This document shows positions 1 through 9,100 of a stretch of DNA of 9,629 nucleotides, piece by piece. Both the position numbers and the translations under genes were made by a program. The DNA is from Candidatus Gastranaerophilales bacterium (GTDB taxonomy: Bacteria > Cyanobacteriota > Vampirovibrionia > Gastranaerophilales > Gastranaerophilaceae), in contig JAJPXE010000135.1 in assembly GCA_021205645.1 (NCBI GenBank), positions 1 through 9,629 of the forward strand, given 5' to 3'. Below the pieces are notes generated by a model, which was not told the DNA's origin, did no database searches, and saw only the letters and a list, made by a program, of their open reading frames with translations. How positions within the stretch are numbered: the first letter of the stretch is position 1; each line of letters opens with the position of its first letter.

Positions 1-175
1 TCATTACACCATTAATTTGTGTGTTATATCCATAATCAACTGTAACATTGTCAAGGTATATAGTTCCGTTTGTATTACTTATTGCGGTTATATTGTTTGT
101 AAATGTTACATTTGATAATGTAACGGTTGAATTTTCATTTGTTGTATCCATTACAATGGCAGCTTTACTGTTTGT
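1..175 (-). other. Start of V5: entry of the next beta-helix segment (cut by window edge)
   Basis: Residues 3152-3209, beginning TNSKAAIVMDTTNENSTVTL, then SNVTFTNNITAI and NGTIYLDNVTV. This matches the entry found after U1, U2 and U3 (ALLSNNEN.ItnLNNv, then IAI.N.GtV.Ln). The chain runs out of the window in frame, so at least one more helix segment follows. The Met codon at 2-4 is internal and is not a start. Confidence 0.6.
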
Positions 176-3100
176 TAAGGTTGCATCGTTGATATAAAGA
201 TATACCGCATCATCTGACACTACTTCAAAACCGCTATAACCGTCAAATTCAATGGTTTTACCATAAATGTTTATATATACGGTTCCGGCTCCCGTTATTC
301 CCAAATCTTCCGTTACCGTATAAACATCAGCATCAGACGTGAAGTTAAAACTTCTTTCTCCGCCCGGATTGCCCGCATATTGGTTTAAGGCAACGAGTGT
401 ATCTTTTATATCGGTTACGCCTATATTTATTCCGTCGCGGTTCTCATTTATACTAAATCCTATTGAACCTATAAAATCAGTATCCGTTACATAATAATTG
501 TAGGTTTCGTCAATTGTGTAATCTATAGGATTATTTACTATACTTTCGTCCAGTTCAATATATATATCGGAATCGGAATTTTCTTTTGTTAAGATTATCA
601 CATTTATTGATGAAAGTTCGTCTTTTAATGTAGAAATAATCTCGCTTGAAAGAATGTTTAATCCAATATCGTAAAGCGTAATGCTGCCTTGAGAATTTTC
701 ACCTACATTAATTTTGTCCGAGGTGACAGAGATACTGCCATCATCATCTGTATCCAGTATTAAATCTATGCTGTATCTTACATCTCCTGTTGAATAAATT
801 GAATTAAATACGTATTCCGTGACGGTGTTATCTTTTAATTTTACGATACCGGTATTTGCAGTTAGTGTTGTATTTGTATCGGCAAATGTATTTACTCCGA
901 CAGTTATTACAGCACCGTTCAATATCGCTGTTGCATTATTGATTTCACCGGTCAGGTTTATTGTTCCGCTTGTATTTGAAGTTAAATAAAGCATATAGTT
1001 TGAGGAACCGTCTATATTATCTTCAATTGTATATACACCATCGTTTTCAACATTAATAGTCATTGTGATATTTGTGCCGTCTATATATATGCCTTGATTA
1101 GAAATAACTCCCGAGTTATTGGTGTAATTGCCCGAAATAGTGTAAGTTTCATCATCAGCAAGGAATGTAAGGTTTGATGTTGTATAAATAGCACCGCCCA
1201 GAGCAGTTGTGCCCTCAACGTAGTTGCCCGTAAATGAACTGCTAATGGTTGAGATTGTTCCGGTGTTATAAATGGCACCTCCAAAAGCAGTATCTGCAAT
1301 TACATAGTTGTTTTCGAATGTTGAATTCAGGGTGTCAATAATGCCCGTATTATAGATAGCACCGCCAGAGCTGATACTTCCTGTTAAAGTATTTTCTATA
1401 TAGTTTGAGTTAAATTCCGCATTTAATGTGTATATTCTGCCTGTATTATATATAGCTCCGCCATATACTGACAACGAGGTATTTGAGCTTACATAGTTGC
1501 CGGTAAATGTACCTGTCAGTTTGGTTATTGTCGAATATGTAGTTGATTCTTTTGAACCGGCAGTATAGTTTGCAATTGCACCGCCGTATTCGGATGCGGA
1601 ATTGTATTCAAATTCGCCGTCAAGTGTCGAAATGTAGGTCGATGTTGTTCCGTCAGAATACAAATATATTGCACCGCCGGAGTTTGCTGTGTTATTATAG
1701 AAGTTTGATACAATAGATGTTATTATTGCATTCCCCTGTGTGTATATTGCACCGCCCGAGCCTTTAGCTGTATTGTTTTGAAAATCCGCCTGAATTGAAT
1801 TAATTACGCTGCTGCCCTGAGTGTAGATTACACCTCCGTTCAGCTCTGCCGTGTTTGAATCAAATATAACATTACTTATCACAAGTGATGAACTTATGCT
1901 TTCAATCGATAATACACTGCCGTTGTCTGCAAGAGCATTAGTTATTGTTATATTTTGAATTGTTAATTGCGAAGCATTTGCGAGTATAAATCCACTGTAT
2001 TTATTCATATTAATTACGGATTCTTCCGCATTATCAGTTTGACCGTTTATTGTAATAATACCCGCTCCGGTTGTTTCAAGATTACAACCTGCGATATATT
2101 CACTTCCTGTCATTGTAAAGCTTCTGGGGGTATCGGTTGCGATATTAACAGCATGTAAGGTGTCGTCCTGACTTAATATTCCGACAATGATACTGTCAAG
2201 CGTACTGTTCAGTGTTATTCCTGTCGTACCGATAAAATCAGTGTCTTTAACATCATATATTCCGGTATATTCATCATAATATGAGGTTACTGCATATACC
2301 TGTGTATATTTGCTTATTATTTCGGCTGAAAGTGCAAGATTTATATCATACGAGCCGTCAGCATTAGCAGAGTCAGCTCTGTTTAATACCTTTATTTCGG
2401 CGGTAGCGTTGTGTGTGATTTCATCTTTTATTAAACCGTTTAAATCACAGATTGTTATTGTACCTGTTGAACCTGAGGCAACGGTTATTGTATCAGCTTC
2501 ACCCTCTGTATCGGATAATAATGTCAAATCTATGTTATAGATTGAATCTCCCGAGCTTGTTAATGAACCTAGATTCATATTCTGTATTATATCGTCTGCC
2601 GTACTGAGCGTTGTATTTGTAATTATCAATTCGACATTTTCATTATTTTCATCTGCTATTGTAAGATTGGATTGCGTAATATAATTGTCTGTTATGCTTA
2701 ATTCTCCGCTTATTGCGGTAATATTTCCGGAAATAGTATCATTTAAATTGAATATTATCGTTCCTTCAGCCAGTGTTAATTTTGCGTTTTCTGTCAGGTC
2801 TACTTCTAAATCTCCTGAAATTGAACCATTTTCAACATTTACATTATCATATATATTTAATATTCCGCCGCCTGTTATATCTCCATATAGATTAGTAGTT
2901 CCGCTAATTGTAATGGTTCCGTTATTTTCTATATCATTAAAATTAGTTGTCCCCGATGTATTTATTGTCCCTTTATTATATACCGTATCGTTGAAATTAG
3001 TCGTGTTATAAACGGAAAGAGCTGTATTAGCGGTATTTGTCACTGTACCGTTGAATACTGTAGAACCTGTTGTTATAATAGAGCCGGCAGTTTCTTCATC

Positions 3101-6100
3101 TTCCGATGTGTTGGTTACATCACCGTTAAAAACAGTTATTCCCGATGTATTTATTGTTCCTGTATTATATACTGTATCGTTGAATTCAGTCGTGTCATAA
3201 ACAGAAAGATCTGCATTTGCAGTATTAGTAACTGTGCCGTTGAACGATGTAGAACCGGCTATGGTTATTGTTCCTGTATTGTTAGTTGTTGATATGGTGT
3301 TTGTATCCGTTGAGATATCTATCTTTCCGGCATTTGTGAGTGTATTTATTACCGTATCGTATGTAGTGTATTCATCTGTTCCGTTTGATATTGTTATATT
3401 TCCGGTAGTGCTGTTAGTCAATTCTGTATCAAAAGAAACATTGCCGGTTGAGTTAATATCTCCGCTATTTTCAACAGTATCACTAAATTCTGTGCTGCCG
3501 GAAACATTCATGATACTGTATTCATCATTTGTTACGGTTCCGTTAATAGTATTTGTGCCCGTGAGTGTAATTGCTGCAATATTATCACTATCTTTGCCTG
3601 TATTAGTTATATCATTGATGGTATTTGTTCCGTTTGAGCTTATAGTACCCTGATTTTCAAGGGTTTTTATTTCTGTTGTGCCGGATAATGCTATTGTTCC
3701 GGAATTATCAATGGAATTTATTGCATTTGCACCGTCAGATGAGAATGTTCCCGTATTTGTAAGCGTTGTTATATTAACTGTGGCATCGGCAATTGTATCA
3801 CCTTGATTGTTAAAGTTCCCGACTGTTAATGTACCTGTGGAATTAATCGTTCCTGTATTAATTATTTCATCGACTGTTGTTTTGCCATCAGCGGTAAGTG
3901 TTGAATAGTTTGTTATTTTATCTGCTGTTGTTGTGCCGTAAAATTCTGCCGTGCCGCTGTTTTCTAATGTATTAAATGTTGTAGTGTCATTCAGATTAAG
4001 TGCTCCGGCGTTTTTAATTGTATCAGTGAATGTCGTTTCGCCGTTTGTTGTAATTATTCCGTATTCATTGTTGCTTACAGAGCCGTTAAATGTTGTTGTA
4101 CCGTTTGTCGTAATTGATGCTGTACTGTTCTCATCAGTGCCGGTATTTACTACTTCATTAAATATAGTTGTGTTAAGTGTGGATACCGCAGCGCTGTTCT
4201 CAAGATAATTTATTGTATCAGATATAGAATTGAAATTTATACTTCCGCTGTTTGTAATGTTTGCAAAAGTATTTTTAGAGGTTGTATCTTCTTCGGAACG
4301 GTTATTAGTTGTGAGTGTTCCGCTGTTTTCCAAATCCGCTCCGATTGCAGAGTTAATAATATTCATAACTCCGCCGTTGATAACTTTATTGTCAAGGTTT
4401 TCACCAGCAGAAGAAACAGTTGCATCTGTCAAATTAACAGTACCGCCAGTGTTTTGAATTGCAATTTCGTTTTGTGTAAGAATTACATTATTAAGGTTTG
4501 CTTCCGCATTTTCGTTGTCGAGTGCAAGTGCTATTGAGGCATTCTGTATAGTGAGATTATTCGCATAGAATGCGGTTTCATTTACAAGATTAAAGGCAGC
4601 GTATCCGTCCATATCAAGTATGCTTTCTGATGCTGTTTCGCTATATCCGTTGAAAGTAAATATACCCGAGCCTGTTTCGCCTAAATCCATCGTTTCTTCA
4701 ATGGTTTTTGCTGATGAAAAAGTGAATATACGCGGAGTTAAATCGGAGATATTAACTGCATATAAAGTATCTATATTCAAAACAACACCAATAATAATAC
4801 CGTTTTTATCATTATTAATATCAATACCGGTCTGCCCTATTAAATCAGAATCCGTTAATTCATAGGTGTTTGTTTCTTCATTCAGGTAGGTTTCAACAGT
4901 ATATATATTTCTGTAATATTCTTTGATTTCATCTGTTAAATCTAACTTTAAGTTTGAGCTGCCCGAATTATTTATAATAATTAGTTCGATTGAACCGGCA
5001 TTTGCTATATCCTTTGGCTGCAATCCGTTCAATTCCGATATTATTATTGTTCCGGAAGATGTACTTACATTTATTGTGTCATGCTCATATTCTCCGTTTT
5101 CATTATTGATATCGAGTTTTAAATATACTATATTATCAATTGTTACCATTCCAAGATTTGTGTCTGCAATTGTTAAATTATCAGATGTTAAGTCGATTGT
5201 TGAACCGGAAATATTTGTATAAACGGAAGAATTATTCTCATCGGCAATATAAAGCATACCGTCTGTCAGCGTCGTATTTGTGATATTTAATGTACCCGAT
5301 GATGCGGTTATTTGTCCGGAGATAGTATCATTGTTATCTATGGTAACATTTCCGTCCGCAAGCAAAAGCTCTGCATTTTCAAATATTGTAAGTATTGTAT
5401 CTGTGTGTATAGTGCTGTTCTCTGCAATACTCAGGGTTCCGCTCTCGATATTCAGCGTTCCGCCTGTTGTTATTGTCTGACCGTTTTGGGTTAAATCAGA
5501 ATAGTTAAGCGTACCTGATGTTAAAGTAATTGCGCCGGCGAATAAATCACCGTCATTTATAGAAATGCTGCCGCCGCTAATTATTAGTGATGAATTTTCA
5601 TCAAGGCTGAAAATTACATCATCTGCGATTGAGCTTCCTGAAGATATAGTTAATATACTTGCAATAGTGTTTAATGCCCCGGATGTTCCGGTTAAGGTGC
5701 CGTTTGTTTCAATATTTTTAATCGTAAGAACAGATGAGTCGCTCTCCAGTATTATTTTGCCTGCCCAGCTGTCATTCTCATCAAGGGTTAATGTTCCGCC
5801 CGTAATATACAATTCTCTGCTTGCGAGCAGTGATACGATTGTATCATCGGATATGTTGGAATACAGAGTCGTCAGACCTTTTATGATCAATGTTCCGTCA
5901 CCGTCGATATCATCTTTTAATGTAGTAGTGCCGTTTAGTGTGATTTCGCCCGAGTTGTATATATAATTTAACTCTGTTATACCCGAAACATTCAATTCAG
6001 CGGTGTTAACAATATCAGAGCTTATTGTTGATGCACTTATATTTAATACGGCATTATTTTTAATAATATTAGTATATATATCATCACCGGCACTAACCGT

Positions 6101-9100
6101 TGAACTATTCAGTGTAACAGTGCCGTAATTATTTTCAATAGCAATGATATTACCGGATAATATTACGTTGTTTAAGGTTGAGATTGCATCATTATTGTTT
6201 GATAAGAGTGCGGTTGAGGCATTCTGAACAGTTAAATTATTGATAGTTAAAGTCGTTACATTTTCTAAATCAAATGCAGAATATCCATTCATATCAATAA
6301 TACTGTCTAATGCGGTTGAGGTTGCACCTTTAAGTGTAAATTTGCCGCTTCCGGTTTCGCCCAAATCAAGATTTTCAGTTACCGTTTTGGCTTCTGTTAT
6401 AACGTAAATACGTTCCAGTTCATCATTTGAATATATATTTACCGAGTACAAAGTGTCAAATTCTTCTAAAGCACCAATTTTAACGGTAACATATTCATCA
6501 TAATCGTATATACCGTATCCTATCGTTCCGATAAAGTTTGTATCTTCAACAGTGTATGTATTATCATCCAGATTTTTATAGGTTTCTACGGTCCATGTAT
6601 TATTTTTTGCAAGTATTGCATCACTTAAAACTATAGTAAAATCTGTGTTATATGAACCGTTACCCGAAGCGGTTCTATATAATATTGTAAACTCTTTCGT
6701 TTCACTTCTTGATATCGTATAAGTGCCGGTATTAAATTCTGAAATTGTCAGAACACCGCTTGAATTACTGCCGACGGCAATTGAATCAACTAAATCATTT
6801 TCAACATCACAATCAATTTTTAGTGAGCTCGCAACGTTGTTATCGGAATTATCCGAAATAATAAGGTTACCCAGATTTAATGTTTCATATGTACTATCAT
6901 CAGTTAAATCAATCTCAGTGTTTGAAATATAGACATCCACATTAGATATATTTTCATCATCAATAACCAGTTTGCTGTAGTAAAGTGCGGTGCTGTTTGT
7001 ACTGTTTCTATCCGATAAAATCAGAGTGCCGGATTGTGCATTTATTGTTCCGTCAAGAGTATCGGATGTATTAACATTTACTGTGCCGCCTGTAAGTGAT
7101 ATTGTTCCGCTGCTGTTTAAATTTAATCTTGTATCCGCTCCGATAGAGCTTGTATCATCAATCTCAACTTCGCTGTTTGATATGTTAAGACTTCCGCCGG
7201 TCGTGATTAGTGTCGAATTTGAGTCGAGATTGTTTAAATTCATTGTTCCCGATGTGAGGTTTATTGTGCCGAGCCAGTTATCACCGGAGCCAAGATTAAG
7301 AGTTCCGCCTCCTACATTAACGGTTACACCTTTCGCTATGTTTGTGTAAACATTTTCTGCAATTGATGCTCCGAGGCTTACTGCAAAAGTACCGCTTTCT
7401 ATGTATAGATTGCCATATGTTGCTATTATTCTTCCGTTTGAGGTAAGGTTATTGTAATACATTGTGCTGTTTGTGCTGTCCATCCTGATAACACCGCTCC
7501 AGCTGTCACCTGTATTCAAATACAATAGGGCGGTATCCGAAATATTGAGTGTTCCGGAACCCTGTATTGTTACAGCCATGTCTTTGTAAATTGTTGTATT
7601 TAGCGTTGATGTCCCGCTTATAATTAAACTGCCGTTTCCGGAAATATAGTTGTTTAATGTTGTTGTGCCGCCGAGAGTTATTGTTCCGGCATTTGTTATT
7701 CCGTTAAATGTTGTTGTGCCGCTTGTTGTTATCGTGCCTGATGACTGGTTCTCAATTGTTTCAAATACTGTTGTATCAGCCGTCATTACAGTGCCTGTAT
7801 TGATTAACGTTTCAACTGTATCCGATGTGTTTTGAAGATTGATTGTTCCCGCATTTGTTATTTGTATAAATTGGGATCGATTTTCAACAGATGAATTTGT
7901 GCCGGTCGTTGTAGTTAACACAGCATTTTTGGCATTTATAAGTTCATAATTAAATGTATTGTTTCCTCCAAGTGTCATTTCGGAATAGCTGTTATTATAA
8001 ACAATATCATCAAATATTGTCGTTCCGTCAGTTGTAACGGTTGCTTTTGAGTTTTCGTCCGTTCCTTCTGATGAGAATGTTTTGAATGTTGTTGTATTTG
8101 CTGCAGTAATCGCTCCGTTGTTTACGATTTCTTCTATCGTATCAGATGATGAATTAAAATTTAATTCGCCGGTGTTTTCAATATAAGTAAAGGTGTTCAC
8201 ATTCTCATCATTTTCTGACGTGCTGTCAGCTGTATTTAAAATCGCACCGGAATTATTGTACAGTATTGTTACCGTATTTGTTCCGCCGAGGGTGATTACT
8301 CCGTATTCATTATTGTTTATGGTTGCGAATTCGTTCGTGCCGGTCGTGTTCACTTCACCGTAGTTTTCAATCATATCAAAACTTGTTTGTCCGCTTGTTG
8401 AAATTGTACCGCCATTTTGGTTTGCAGTTGTTGTGATAACTGTTGTTTCGCCGGTAATAACTTCTCCGTTGTTTGTTAGTAGTGTTATTATATCTTTTGA
8501 AGATGTAAAGTTTGCGCTGCCCGTGTTGATAATATTTGCGAAATTATTTTCTCCGGAACTGTCATCCTCAGAAATGTCATAAGAATTCAGTATTCCGCTG
8601 TTTGTAAGTTGTGAATTTAGAGTAGAATTAATAATATTCATTTCCGCATTATTTATGACAGTATTTTCATAATCTTCCGTACCTGTTTCAATAAGTACGG
8701 TATTAAGGTTTATAACTCCGCTTTCATTTAAAATTGCAACCGTATTTTCTTCAAATGTCAGGTTATTAAGATTTGTTATTGCATTTTCATTGTTTGACAG
8801 CAGTGCAAGTTTTGAATAGGTTATAGTGACATCATTTATAGTCAGATTGGTTTCATTTTCCACATCAAAACCCGTATATCCGTTTAAATCAATAGTACTT
8901 TCTTTTGTGTCATCATAACCATAAACGATGAATGTTCCTGCACCTGTCACACCGAGCTTGTGTGTAGAGCTGACTGTTGATGATGCCTTGCGAAAATGGA
9001 AGGAACGTGCTATTTCAGTATCTTCGAATGTATTTACCGCACTTAAAGCATCAATATTTTCGGTTATACCAAAGATAATGGAATCAAATGTTTCATTTAA

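Larger units (their letters stand above)
2741..4546 (-). repeat. V3: long Asn/Thr/Gly beta-helix ladder (602 aa)
   Basis: Residues 1695-2296. The entry NASIALALDNENAEANLNNV is shared with V1 and V2. The ladder follows the same opening order as V1 (VMNIINS, an acidic loop, NTFANITNSGSINF), then about two dozen rungs of the type NxGTIxxxGTTxFNxI. The acidic insertions SEEDTTSK (4270-4303), GTDENSTAS (4112-4141), GKDSDN (3571-3598) and TSEDEETAG (3077-3109) recur at equivalent places. It ends in GGGILNIYDNVNVENG, a weak relative of the 81 aa repeats. It contains no proline, Cys or Trp. The low sequence complexity and duplicated rungs suggest growth by slippage or recombination. Confidence 0.78.

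Noticed and set aside
2..4. ATG codon at the left edge as a possible gene start
   Set aside because: On the minus strand it is the last complete codon of the fragment and lies inside a continuing repeat.
1081..1299. Minus-strand 72-codon frame, and another at 1525-1713
   Set aside because: Both are in a different minus frame from the giant gene and overlap its clean GGAI repeats, so they are frame shadows.
1111..1864. CRISPR array suggested by regularly recurring short DNA motifs (GCACCGCC and variants)
   Set aside because: The recurring DNA is the codon sequence for GGAIY; copies differ at synonymous sites, spacing varies from 78 to 123 bp, and everything stays in frame with a protein.
962..1942. 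Frameshift or gene boundary between U4 and the GGAI segment because the sequence style changes
   Set aside because: The same frame reads through with sensible repeats on both sides and no stop; the change is a domain switch.
3234..3653. Plus-strand open frame of 139 codons, and similar ones at 5565-5966, 6990-7349 and 2685-3011
   Set aside because: They are antisense to the giant gene and rich in Val, Phe, Pro and Ser, exactly what the complement of Asn/Thr/Gly/Ile codons gives. No domain, no plausible ribosome binding site context, and each is bounded by stops while the minus frame runs through all of them.
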